Assembly: GCF_001540865.1 (NCBI RefSeq)
Contig: NC_033637.1
Location: 8,608,359-8,672,358, forward strand
Source: Ananas comosus
Lineage: Eukaryota > Streptophyta > Magnoliopsida > Poales > Bromeliaceae
Direction: 5' to 3'
DNA length: 64,000 nt
Made by a program: the position numbers and the translations under genes. Below the pieces are notes generated by a model. That model was not told the DNA's origin. It saw nothing but the letters and a program-made list of their open reading frames with translations, and searched no databases. Numbering within the stretch: the stretch's first letter is position 1; each line of letters starts with the position of its first letter. Below, piece by piece: positions 54,165 to 64,000 of this stretch.

Positions 54165-56644
54165 TGTAACATATCGCATTCCCGTAAATCGTGCCGAGTT
54201 CCGTCGGAACGACCGGAACGCAGAGTCGAATGAGTTGGAATAAGCTTCAATGGGTTCTAAGTGCTTTGGAACCTATGTATAATGTAAAAAGGACCTAGAG
54301 AGCAAAATCTGTGAAAATAGCTAAGTTCCAGATTTTGGGCTCTCGGGGTCCGGTCCCTGGAAGGAGAGACCGGTCCCCGTAGGTTGGAAAATTTCCCCTC
54401 GGCTGAGTTCAGGAGTTTTGCTCTCGAGGTCCGGCGGTGAGAGACCGGTCCACGTGCGTGTAACCAGCCAAAAAGATGGAAAATTGGCTAAGTCCTGAGA
54501 GGTGTGCTCTCGGGGACCGGTCCCTGCGAGGAGAGACCGGTCCCCGCATGCGAAAATTGCCCAGAGAAGGCTGATGTGAAAAATGGAAATGAGAGAGGCT
54601 TAAGTGCAAAAATGTTATGAGTTGGGTGTATATGTGAGAGGGGTTAGTGTTAGGGCTCATTTCTCTCACTCTAACCCTAAAAACCTCTTCCTCTCTCTTT
54701 CTAAAACCTCTCATCTCCCTCTCCCTCTCTCTAGAGCTTGGACCAAAGGAGGGCTTTTGGAGGAGAAAAGCTTGGAGCAGAAGCTTCCGACGGTGGTGGC
54801 AAGCTTGCATAAGAGCTTTTGGAGGAAAACTTTGGGCTCTAAGGTGAGTTTCCATTTTTTCTCCTTAGGGTTTTGATGTTTGCTTCTAGTTGAAGCATCT
54901 AAGGGCTTCTATGGTAGTTTTTCCCCATAGTATACATGCTAGGGACACTTACTATCTTTGGGATCTGATGCTACACCGCTGCTCAATACCTTAGATCCTG
55001 TTTAGCAGAAAGACGGATATTCCTTACTCATTATCAGACAATCACTGATTCTATCTCTGTTCGTTCCGTTTGAAGAAAGGAAGGATAGTTTGGGAAAGAT
55101 GACATTGTTGAGGGACCTAAAGTTAGGGTTTTATAATTTTGAGGTCAAAGCTTGGGTTTGATCTCTTTTTAACCTAATTGGTAGGTTAACGAACGCGTTG
55201 GTGCGCTCGTTTCGGCGATACGACGAGCGTACGCGAAGATATTGAGAAAAAAGGCTAAATTGGTACAGATCGTTGCAGCTTGCGGCGTAGAGGTCTAAAA
55301 ATCGTGAAATCAGGACCGCGGCATCCTAGCATACCCACAGGTGGGGGGTGCTATCCGGAAACACCGAATCTCTTTCTATATCTATGTCATCTTATTTGAG
55401 CATATTGATATTATAGCATTCTTGCATGTAGGGTAGTGTGATATTTGTTCTTGGTTGAAATGCATTTAGATGCTTAGAGAATATGTGAATCGGTAAAGAA
55501 CCATGTGAACCATATGAGAATGTAAAGACCCTATGTGCATGTGAATGTGTAAAAAGACTATGACAATAGTAAACAAAGGTGACATTGACTATAGTGACTC
55601 AATTTGGCATCGAAAAGAGAACAGTTAAACAAGGTTTAACCTAGATTGGCATTATGAGTAGTGTGATTCGGATATAGTGGTATACATGATATGGTAATAA
55701 CGTATCATTGGCATCGAGGTATTGTGGCATTGAGACAGGTTTGGCAAACTTCCTCAAACTGAGGATTGGATCGCACTCACACTAGCTTGGCTTGCGAGAG
55801 GTAGCTCGTCCTCAAGCTGTGTACTCCGGAGTGTAGACACCACGGGGAGAGGCCCCGTCATTGTTCTCTCGGGTAGTAGTGTTAGTAGCCTCCCCCGGTA
55901 GACGGGAATTGTGGTTTGTGAGTTTGGGGTGAACCATGAGTACCTCGGGATAATTGGGTAAAGGCCAAAGAGAATAAGAACAAGAACATGCATGCATAGT
56001 TATCATGTTTTTGATTATCTATCTGTTGATAGCATTCTTGTAGGCATTGTAATAGTTTTGCATTAGTTGATTTGCAATCTATCATTTCTTGAATTACATA
56101 TGCTTGAATAGACCTAGTGGGCGAGTCGGCGCGGTCGGCGGCCGAACCCACTAGGAACTTCTTTTAGTTCTCACACCACCACTAACCCTGCAGATCCATG
56201 CGTGAGCAGGGCGGCCAAGGATCGAGGCAAGGGACTAGCGCCATAGTTAGCGGCCTCGGAGTTTATAGGCATACCCTATGTACATATTCAACTTTTGTAT
56301 GTTGAACTAGAAATGTAAAAAGATGTAAATTATGTATTTTGGGTTGAATGCCAATGTAATGTAAATGAATGGATAAGAATGAATGTAAGTGAATAGTTTA
56401 CTTGTGTTTGTTTCAAATGTAATCAAATGACATGTATGGGTTGTATGTTATAGTAGTAGCTTAGAACTTTCGCTATTATGGTTTTGTTTGCCCTCGAGCA
56501 AACCTAGTATAAATGCATTCATCTTGTTGAATTGCTTGAATTATACTTGTCGATTAGAGACTTAGGCGGACAGGGGAGGTGCTGTCCGTTCGGCGTCTGT
56601 CGGCGTGCCCGAACCGACCAAATTGGCTGCTCCGGAGCGTGACA
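54165..56644 (+). mobile_element. Solo LTR E (2480 bp) inside the F LTR
   Basis: From TGTAACATATCG to CCGGAGCGTGACA, with a perfect 5-bp duplication CTAAA (54160-54164 and 56645-56649), in opposite orientation to F. Landmarks: ACCGGT-type array 54350-54545 with GCTCTCGGGG motifs, TATA-like GTGTATATGTG (about 54626-54636), donor CTAAG|GTGAGT (intron start 54844), ACTCCGGAGT (55823-55832), hairpin GAACT-TCTTTT-AGTTC (56155-56170), and acceptor ACCCTGCAG|ATCC (56193) with a branch-point-like ACTAAC just before it. Confidence 0.9.
54350..54545. promoter_or_regulatory. ACCGGT palindrome array in solo LTR E (GGGACCGGTCCC type)
   Basis: Four ACCGGT cores plus decayed TCCGGT/TCCGGC copies, each following a GCTCTCGGGG-like word. 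The flanks are of the GGACCGGTCC type, as in LTR A. Confidence 0.75.
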
Positions 56645-58273
56645 CTAAACCCTTGCCTCGATCCTTCGCCGCCCCACTCGCGCTCGGATCTGTAGGGTTA
56701 GTGGTGTGAGAACTACAACGAAGTTCCCAGCGGGTTCGGCTGCCGACGTTGCCGACTTACCCACTAGGTCTATTTAGGCATATATATTTCAAGAAAGAAC
56801 GATAGCAAACTAACTAATGCTACTACTAATACAATGCCTGAAAGAAAACTGATCAACAATATATAATCATGTGTATAATAAATATGCATGCATGCTTTTC
56901 CACATTAACTTTGGCCTTTTACCCAATCATTTCGGGGTGCTCTTGGTTTACCCCAAACTCACAATTCACATTCCTATTTACCGGGAGAGGCTCCAAGCAC
57001 TACCACCCGAGGGACCATCGACGGGGCACTCTCCCCATGGTGTCTACACTCCGGAGTACACCGCTTGAGAAGGAGCTATCTCCCTCAAGCCAAAACCCGA
57101 TGTGAGTATCGATCCAATCCTCAATTTGAGGACGTATAATTACTAGCCACAATGCCACAATGTCATAACAGGTTTCTACCTTGTCATATATGCCACTCTC
57201 TAGGCTACACTTGCCATAATGCCACAATTGGTTTAACCTTGTTCAACCATTCATCTCTCGATGCCAATCTCATCACTAATGTCATGATTACCTTTGTTTA
57301 CTATTATCATAGTCCATGTCTCACATTCACACAAGTATAGGGTTCAAACATACATATCTCATATGGTTCTATATCAATTACTATGTTCATCTACGTTAGA
57401 ACCATATAATTGAAATCTCAACCAATATTCACATATCAACTACCCTATCATACATGAATGACACTATTCATATATGCTCAATAAAAAGATAACATAAACA
57501 TAGAAGGGAATTCAGAGATTGGATAACATAAACATGGAAGGGAATTCAAAGATTCCGAATAGCACCCCCCACCTCGTATGGTAGCAAAGGTGTTGCGGTT
57601 CAAATCTCGTAATTTTTGGGCGCGTATTCTCTCGCCTGCGGCAAAACGAAGCAAAATTAGGCTTTTTCCCCCTTAACTTAACGTAGACTCGTCGGATCTC
57701 CGAACCGAGTTCATATATTAGTTAGGAATACCCCTAATTTAGTTTCTATAAGGTCAATTTGCCTTTAAACCAACCTAGGACAAAAGCCCAAATTTTGGTG
57801 CCCTAACAATGTCATATAGCAATATTCCTTGAATTGATCTTAGAGCTAAACAAAAACTAGCTTAGAACCATCTAATAATCCCTCTAAAACCACTTCTAGG
57901 TCATTCAAACCATTCCTAGGGCATATAACATGAACCCTAGAAATCCACCATGAGAGCTCATAGAGAAACATGAATTTTTCGTGTGTTCTATGGCCTCAAT
58001 AAGGTTTCTACTCTTGTAAGAAGATCAAATCCAAAAGATTTAGGGTGTAAAACCAAACCCTAGCCTAGCTCTTACAAGAAACCTCACCTTAACCCAAAGC
58101 ACTCCAAGGTCCACTTTGTAGGAGAGCTTCTAAACCTTTCAAAGCTCCAAGAATCTCCTCCAATCCTCTCTACTCTCCTCCACTTGGCTCCTTGGAGAGA
58201 TCTATAGAAAGAGAGAGGGAGAAAAATGAGTTGGAGAGGGTGGTTCACTGCTGGAATGAGAAAGGAGGGGTTG

Positions 58274-58286
58274 AGGTCTTTTTATA
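58274..58286 (-). promoter_or_regulatory. TATA-like box of the F LTR
   Basis: CTTATAAAAAG on the minus strand, about 80 bases downstream of the palindrome array. A good TATA match. Confidence 0.55.
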
Positions 58287-58360
58287 AGCTGCTACAATAG
58301 CAAAAAGACCCTCCGTTTCTTTTTATTTGCAGCAGACCAACTCTGCTACAAAGGGCACTG

Positions 58361-58540
58361 CGTACCGGTACGCAGGTCCTTATCACCGGTTTAACGGTTA
58401 CGCAGAGGCTAACCTGAGAGCTGCTTCTCTCGGTCAACAGTCTGGTACCGGTACTATTTGGATTTGTCACCGGTTACACGATCGCGCATAGGCTAACCCG
58501 AGAGCTACTGCTCTCGGTCAGCCGACTGGTACCGGTACAC
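58361..58540. promoter_or_regulatory. ACCGGT palindrome array in the F LTR
   Basis: Five ACCGGT cores: three in GTACCGGTAC context and two as CACCGGTT. CTCTCGGTC words lie between them. Confidence 0.8.
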
Positions 58541-58767
58541 CTCTAGTGTTAAACTGGTTACAAAGCTCCAGAATTTCAATTTTGCATTGTTTCGATTCCG
58601 TTTTGCGCCGTGCAATGCTAAAACCTTTCTAACTCTTTTGGAACTCAACTTTAACCCTTTCAACATTGTTGGAATGTTAAATGGACTTTGTCCAACTATT
58701 TCTCTCGAATATTTTGGTCAATTTGACTAAAGTTCGATATAGTTTACCAGAGTTTCGGTATATTACA

Positions 58768-58787
58768 TTCTCCACCCCTTAAAATTA
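58768..58787 (-). other. Polypurine tract of element F
   Basis: Same minus-strand tract as element B (TAATTTTAAGGGGTGGAGAA), abutting the LTR. Confidence 0.75.
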
Positions 58788-58814
58788 GTTTCGTCCGCGA
58801 AACTAACACATATC

Positions 58815-58952
58815 TTAGCTCGTCGACTCGAACAAGTGAGGATGCATCTTCCTCATTGTCTCCTCAAGCTCCCAAGTGGCTTCACGCACCGCATAGTTGC
58901 TCCACTGGACCTTAACATAGGGGATAGTGTGATTTCGCAACTTCTTTTCTTC
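58815..58952 (-). pseudogene. Chromodomain-like tail of element F pol
   Basis: Follows a TGA directly after VCILD. It reads EEKKLRNHTIPYVKVQWSNY, then REATWELEETM and HPHLFE, ending at TAA 58815-58817. The stop occupies the same codon as in element B (…D, TGA, E…), where element A has CGA. It is the chromodomain-like end of Del/Tekay integrase. Confidence 0.7.
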
Positions 58953-59804
58953 TCAATCAAGAATACAAACCGGATATTCCTCATAAGTCATATCCTCCCG
59001 CAACTCTACTGGTTCATACTCCAATATGTGAGTCGAATTACGAATATACTTGCGGAGATTCGACACATGAAATACATTGTGCACTCCCGCAAGCCTCGGT
59101 AGTAATGCAAGCTTGTACGCCACCGCGCTGACGCGTTCCAATATCTCGAACGGTCCAACATATTGGAGACTTAGCTTCCCACGGACTCCAAACCTTTTTA
59201 CACCTCGAATGGGCGATACTTTAAAAAATACGCAGTCTCCAACCGCGAACTCTAAGTCCTTTCTCCGCTTGTCGGCATAACTCTTTTGCCGAGATTGCGC
59301 CGTCGCAAGTTGTTGGCGGGCAAGGCGAACTTTCTCTTCCACCTCCCGCACCACATCGGGGCCAAGAGCAATTCTCTCGTCCACATCGCTCCAATGGATA
59401 GAAGAGCGACACTTCTTTCCACAAAGGGCCTCAAATGGCGCCATCGCGATACTTTCTTGATAACTATTATTGTTTGCGAATTCTGCCATCGGCAAATAAT
59501 TGTGCCATCCGCCCTTATAATCAAGTACACACGCTCGAAGCATATCCTCAAGAATTTGTATTGTCCTTTCCGATTGACCATCACTTTGAGGATGAAACAT
59601 CATTCTAAAGTCGAGCCGTGTGCCCAAAGCGTCTTGTAAGCTTTTCAAAAAATGAGATGTGAACCTAGGATCTCGATCCGATACAATTAACACCGGAACC
59701 CCATGAAGTCTTACAACCTCGTCGATATATACTTGAGCCAACTTGTCCCCTGACCACGTGGTATGGATCGGCAAGAAATTAGCCGACTTCGTCAACCGGT
59801 CCAA
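58953..59804 (-). pseudogene. Integrase core of element F
   Basis: Catalytic residues are visible: Asp in DRLTKSANF, Asp in IVSDRDPRF and Glu in GQSERTIQILE. The C-terminal GPFEIL and VFHVSNLRKYI blocks follow. Compared with B, about ten bases are missing between DDVIW and DRLTKS (near 59805), which shifts the frame and detaches the core from its N-terminal part. This part starts without a true initiator. Confidence 0.85.
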
Positions 59805-59810
59805 ATCACA

Positions 59811-60454
59811 TCATCCCCGGCTTAAGACCGAGGCAAACCGGTCACAAAGTCCATCGCGATGTCTTCCCATTTCCAAACGGGTATAGATAAACTTTGCAAT
59901 TTTTTCGCCGAAAACCGACGCTCCGCTTTTACTTGTTGGCACGTGAGACATTAAGCCACGAACTCCCCAATATCTTTCTTGATGCCCGGCCACCAATAAT
60001 GCACTTTCAAGTCTGAATACATTTTGGTGCCGCCTGGGTGTATGCGATAGGGAGATTGATGCGCTTCTTGCATAATCGCCTTGCGAATGTCCTCGTCTTT
60101 AGGCACACACCAATGATGTCTGAATCGAAGTGCGCCATCGGTCCCAATGCTGAAATCATCAGCACTACCGCTTTCAACTTCGCTACGCACCTTTTGGAGA
60201 TAAGGATCGGAAGCTTGTAGATCTTTAATCTTCTCCAACAAGGTCGGTTGCACAACCAATGCGGCAAGAGTAACCGACACTCCCGTAGCTACTACCTCAA
60301 GACCAAGCCGTTGCATCTCCTTTTGCAATAACGGTTGGAGTGTAATCGCCGCAGCCAAGTTTTCCACCGATTTTCTACTTAGAGTATCGGCCACGATATT
60401 TGCTTTCTCGGGGTGGTATAGAATAGTGACATCATAGTCCTTTAGCAACTCCAA
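59811..60454 (-). pseudogene. Integrase N-terminal zinc domain of element F
   Basis: RKSVENLAAAITLQPLLQKEM leads to the HHCC zinc domain (EAHQSPYRIHPGG; HYWWPGIKKDIGEFVA). A TAA replaces the Gln codon before CLTC (near 59956; CAA in the intact form), then [13 protein letters not shown] and [12 protein letters not shown] follow, with another stop after LPRS. Sequence after that stop (GDDVIW) leads into the deletion. Confidence 0.8.
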
Positions 60455-61719
60455 TCACCGCCGTTGTCGCATATTCAATTCTTTTTAGGTAAATAAGTAT
60501 TTGAGACTCTTATGGTCCGTGTATATCTCACAATGCTCACCGTATAAGTAATGCCTTCACAACTTTAGCGCGAATATCACCGCGGCTAGCTCAGATCGTG
60601 AATCAGATAGTTCTTTTCATAATTCTTCAATTGGCATGAAGCATATGCGATGACTTGCCCATTTTGCATCAAGACATACCCAAGACCAATAAATGAAGCA
60701 TCACTGTACAGAACAAAACTCTCCCCCGGAGTCGGCAAAGCAAGCATCGAGGTCAATGTCAATCTTTTCTTTAACTCCTCGAAGCTCCGATCGCAATCGT
60801 CGCTCCAAACATACTTCACTCCTTTATGCGTGAGGCACGTTAGTGGAGTAGTTATTTTAGCAAACCCCTCCACGAACCGCCGGTAGTATCCTGCAAGTTC
60901 GAGAAAACTACGGATTTCCGCTACACTTGTCGAGCGAGGCCAATCTTTAATCGCCTCAACTTTCTTTGGATCCACCGAGACGCCACTCCCGGATATAACA
61001 TGACCTAAGAAGGTAACTTCCGAAAGCCAAAAATCGCACTTCTTTAGTTTAGCATAAAGCTTCTCTTTTCGGAGTATTTCCAACACGGTCCTCAAATGTT
61101 CCTCGTGTTCCTTCTCGCTCCGTGAATAAACAAACACGTCGTCAATGAATACCACGACGCACCGGTCCAACAACGGTCGAAAGACTCGATTCATCAAGTC
61201 CATAAATGCTGCAGGGGCATTAGTAAGCCCAAACGGCATTACCGTGAACTCGTAGCGGCCATATCGCGTACAGTATGCCGTTTTGTGCACATCTTTCGGC
61301 CGGATCTTCAACTGATGATACCCCGACTGAAGATTAATTTTCGAATATACCCTCGACCCTTGCAACTGATCGAATAAATCATCAATCCTCGGTAACGGGT
61401 ATTTGTTCTTAATTGTCACGTTGTTCAACTCGCGATAATCCACGCAGAGTCGAAGCATGCCATCATTTTTCTTTACAAATAGTACCGAAGCTCCCCACGG
61501 CAACACGCTCGGCCTCACAAAGCCTTTATCGAGTAAGTCTTGCAATTGGGCCTTTAACTCCACTAGCTCCACCGGTGCCATTCTATACGGAGCCTTCGAA
61601 ATTGGCGCCGCCCCGGGAATCAAATCAATGACGAACTCGATCTCCCAGTCCAGTGGCAATCTCGGTAACTCCGCCGGAAACACATCTGAAAATTCACACG
61701 CTACTCGGATGTTCCCCAA
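60455..61719 (-). pseudogene. Reverse transcriptase and RNase H of element F
   Basis: The RT is open from 61719: [34 protein letters not shown], motif A reading [25 protein letters not shown], and [11 protein letters not shown]. The motif A Asp is Asn (B has KIDLQSG), so the enzyme should be dead although the FIDD box survives. RNase H has YSDASFIG and TDHKSL. It is broken by a frameshift after YLIHDL (about 60586) and by TGA, TAA and TGA codons where B has Trp, Gln and Trp (LKL*RHYLYG; FT*KELNM; RR*LELL). Confidence 0.88.
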
Positions 61720-62229
61720 TTCCAGATGCTCCCTTGAGTATCAACCATTGTTGCCAAATAGGCCACACATCCACCCTTACTCATTTTCCTCGCCCTTGCC
61801 GCCGACACGGTCGCCGCGAAGCGCAAGCTTTTGCATGCACGATATACCATCTCCTCTTGAATAGGCTCACGAAATGTGATCACCTTACTTTCACAATCGA
61901 TAATCGCATAATACTTGGTGAGCCAATCGATCCCTAAGATTACATCGAAGCCCCACATTGAGTTTAGCACCAACAAATTTGCCGGCATGATCCAATCACC
62001 TATCTGAACTGGACAAGCCAAGCACTCCTCATGCAACACTAAACGAATGCTCAGGTGCATTAACCCACCAATAATCCGGGTTATAACTTATCTCTAATCC
62101 ATGAGTCTTAGTAAATGACGCACTAATGAATGAATGATATGCACCCGTATTGAATAAAGCTCTAGCTCTAGTGCCTTTAATTAAAATAATACCTGCCACC
62201 ACATTATCTGGAACTGCAGGCTCCTCCAC
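61720..62229 (-). pseudogene. Aspartic protease of element F
   Basis: The active site reads ARALFNTGAYHSFISASF where the family motif is DTGAS. The catalytic Asp is Asn and the Ser is Tyr, so it should be inactive. The downstream domain is recognisable ([38 protein letters not shown]). Frameshifts occur near 62045 (between SFSVA and MHLSIRL) and near 61725 ([10 protein letters not shown]), relative to the RT frame. Confidence 0.82.
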
Positions 62230-62261
62230 CTGAGTGGCAAAAACCCGTCCACTAGGTACTC

Positions 62262-63541
62262 ATGATCTCTCTGGCTGATGCTGCACTGATGCGCGTCCAG
62301 CCGACATGTCAGGTGGCAATCCCGCATGCTGTCGCTGAGCATACTGAACTGAAGCTGCTTACGGGGCAGGTGACGCGCCTCCCGGGCACTCCCAACTCAT
62401 GTGCCCCGCTTGGCGGCATCGGAAACACCTCTCCTCACGCTGAGCACAATCACTGGGCTTATGATTTCCACCGCAAATCATACATGGGAAGGAAGTCGTT
62501 GTCTGGCTCCTCGACTGGCTCCTACCTCCCCTCCACTATGACTTTGGATACCAAGGGGGTCGCTTGGAACTCGACTGCCCCGCGGATCCACTAGCCGCCC
62601 GCTTCTTGGACTTATCCTTGTCGTTGTCCTTCTCGAATGCCTCGCGCTCTTCTCGCGCAATCGGGCTCCACCCATAACGCGCGATCAAGTACCTCCTCAT
62701 AGGTCTTCAAGCGAAATGCATGAATAACCCTGAAAATATCGGGTTGCAACTCGCGCTCGAAAACCTCCGCTCGGTCCCAATCACCATGAACCAAGCTCGG
62801 CACACAATTCACCATGTACGAGAACTCCTTTTCATACTCCCGTACCGATTGGTTTCCTTGCCTTAATTTGCGAAAGTCCTCCCTGATCTTCCGCTCGTAA
62901 CTTTTCGGGAAGTACTCCATCAATAGTAGCTCCCGAAATGCCTCCCAAGTCATGGAAGCAAGATCCAAAGATGCCTCCCAAGTCATGGAAGCAAGATCCA
63001 AAGATTGACTTTTCTTTACCCGAGTCCACCACAAACGAGTCGAGCCCTCAAAACAGTGAGTCGCAAGGTGAATTTTATCCCACTCGAGGGTGTAGATATC
63101 CTCGAACAACACCTCCATAGCGGTCAACCACGCCTCCATCAACCACGGGTCCTTATCATCACCGTTGAAAATCGGAGGGTTGAACCGCTTAAAGGCCGTC
63201 AACACCGCCAACGACCGCTCCTGCTCGGCCTCAAGCGCCTCGAGTATAGGAGCCGAAGAACCCAAAGTCGTTGGAGGAATAGCCATCACTGGTGCTGACG
63301 CTACCGCAGGAGTAGGTGCTACAGGTGCGGGCGGGTCCTGAGGTATAGGTGCAGCCGCCGCCGCCGCCTGTCGAGCCACCAACTCGTGGAGTCTCCCGAT
63401 CTGCTCCCCTTGTCGCTGCATAGCCCTAGCCAAAGCAGCTACTTGGGCTCGCAACTCGCGCACTTCATCCGATCCAGATTGCTCGGGCACCTCACTAGCC
63501 AATGCCGGAGCAGACCTCGTCGAACGTCGAGGTGGTGCCAT
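62262..63541 (-). pseudogene. Gag of element F
   Basis: Start Met at 63539-63541 (MAPPRRSTRS). It has the basic N-terminus, coiled-coil-like EVRELRAQVAALARAMQRQ, a Pro/Ala linker and the gag core (FNPPIFNGDDKDPWLMEAWL; YFPKSYERKIREDF; REYEKEFSYM). An 11-residue block (SLDLASMTWEA) is duplicated in tandem (33 bp, 62938-63003). After a frame break near 62612, two knuckles are readable on the minus strand: CMICGGNHKPSDC and CFRCRQAGHMSWEC (about 62390-62495). Its closest relative here is the gag of A. Confidence 0.85.
62938..63003 (-). repeat. 33-bp in-frame tandem duplication in the F gag
   Basis: Two exact 33-base copies (62938-62970 and 62971-63003). It duplicates SLDLASMTWEA inside the gag core. 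A and B have the block once. Confidence 0.92.
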
Positions 63542-63880
63542 CACGTCCTGAAACGTAGCACACATATTAGTACTCGACACACGTGACACACACGATCCAA
63601 TTAACTACCCAATTAAGCGAAAGCAATCAAGTGTAATCATTTCCAACTCTTAGCATTATGTAGTCGGCCGCCCCACATAATCCCTCAAGAAGAAAACAAA
63701 TAAGCATTCGAATCCATCTCTAACTCCTTTTAGAGAAGTACTAACAACAACCCAATCAATTAGCTTCCGCATAACCAAGTCCACGTAAAACGTTTCCTAA
63801 GTCCCTAAGGTCTTCAATCCTAAGGTCCCTAAGTCGATCCTAGACTTTTTACTTTCACCACACTCTGATACCATTATATC
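63542..63880 (-). other. Leader and primer-binding site of element F
   Basis: Untranslated leader between LTR and gag. TGGTATCAGAG on the minus strand at 63863-63873 is the tRNA-iMet primer site, eight bases from the LTR edge at 63881. Confidence 0.72.
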
Positions 63881-64000
63881 TGTCACGCCCTGAGCTCTGC
63901 CTATTTGGTCGGATTCGGGCACGTCAACAGACGCTGAACGGATAGCACCTCACCTGTTCTAAACCCTTCAAAGCTCCAAGAATCTCCTCCAATCCTCTCT
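63881..64000 (-). repeat. 5' LTR of element F, internally deleted, cut by the window end
   Basis: TGTCACGCCCTGAGC matches the 3' LTR start (53759) to about 63955. The sequence then jumps to TCTAAACCCTTCAAAGCTCC, which matches 58130-58150. About 2 kb of LTR sequence is therefore missing here, excluding the E insertion. Confidence 0.8.

Larger units (their letters stand above)
56650..58767 (-). repeat. 3' LTR of element F, second part
   Basis: Continues from the E insertion to GGTATATTACA (58767). It holds the acceptor-like CCTACAG|ATCC (intron edge 56690, minus), hairpin GAACT-ACAACGA-AGTTC (56710-56726), ACTCCGGAGT (57048-57057), donor-like TTAAG|GTGAGG (exon edge 58088), TATA-like CTTATAAAAAG (about 58274-58286, minus) and an ACCGGT array (58361-58540). 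Confidence 0.85.
53759..64000 (-). mobile_element. Element F: second Ty3/gypsy Del/Tekay retrotransposon
   Basis: Minus strand: 3' LTR 53759-54164 plus 56650-58767, internal 58768-63880, 5' LTR from 63881 to the window end. The gene order is as in B, and the pol sequence is closely related to B. It is inactive: the protease catalytic Asp and RT motif A Asp are both Asn, RNase H and integrase contain stops, and integrase lacks about 10 bases relative to B. Solo LTR E sits in the 3' LTR. Confidence 0.9.

Overview
This is plant nuclear heterochromatin. It is packed with LTR retrotransposons of the Ty3/gypsy Del/Tekay type: LTRs of 2.3-3.0 kb, paired CCHC zinc knuckles in gag, tRNA-iMet primer sites and a chromodomain-like tail after integrase. 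A broken Ty1/copia element, a Mutator-like (MULE) transposase joined to a plant mobile domain (PMD) gene, and CACTA-type fragments are also present. The overall style suggests a monocot; pineapple would fit, but that is a low-confidence guess. I found no ordinary host gene that I would defend. Five single-base Ns and one 100-base N run mark assembly joins.

Layout. 1-3875: element A, a minus-strand gypsy element of which only gag and the last residues of pol remain, fused at an N. 3876-28682: element B, a minus-strand Del/Tekay element with gag, protease, RT-RNase H, integrase and chromodomain. Its gag/protease junction holds a 3.0 kb solo LTR (D, 9463-12483), and its 5' LTR holds a complete 12.1 kb element C (15056-27183). 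C carries gag but no pol. 28683-37390: a decayed MULE transposase gene followed on the same strand by a PMD gene; a 2.3 kb solo LTR (H, 33702-36018) splits the PMD gene. 37391-39276: AT-rich, nothing recognised. 39277-39983: CACTA-type ends with a 40-bp tandem repeat. 40196-45965: a plus-strand copia element whose integrase is split by a C-family solo LTR (G, 42265-44782). It ends where another LTR fragment begins. 46145-49342: AT-rich sequence with CACTA remnants and scraps that look like captured genes. 49443-53758: LTR fragments. 53759-64000: element F, a second minus-strand Del/Tekay element whose 3' LTR holds a solo LTR (E, 54165-56644) and whose 5' LTR runs off the window with an internal deletion.

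How the parts fit. The order of nesting can be read from target-site duplications: C in B, D in B, E in F, G in copia, H in the MULE/PMD unit. None of the coding elements looks able to move by itself, because all carry stops, frameshifts or lost catalytic residues. C has the most similar LTR pair, is gag-only, and would depend on pol supplied by another element. The most interesting signal is in the LTRs, not the proteins. Different LTR families share arrays of ACCGGT-core palindromes just upstream of a TATA-like box, a fixed ACTCCGGAGT palindrome, and a covarying hairpin 16-32 nt before a consensus 3' splice site. The leader also has a consensus 5' splice site. Together these suggest that the LTR contains a regulated intron.
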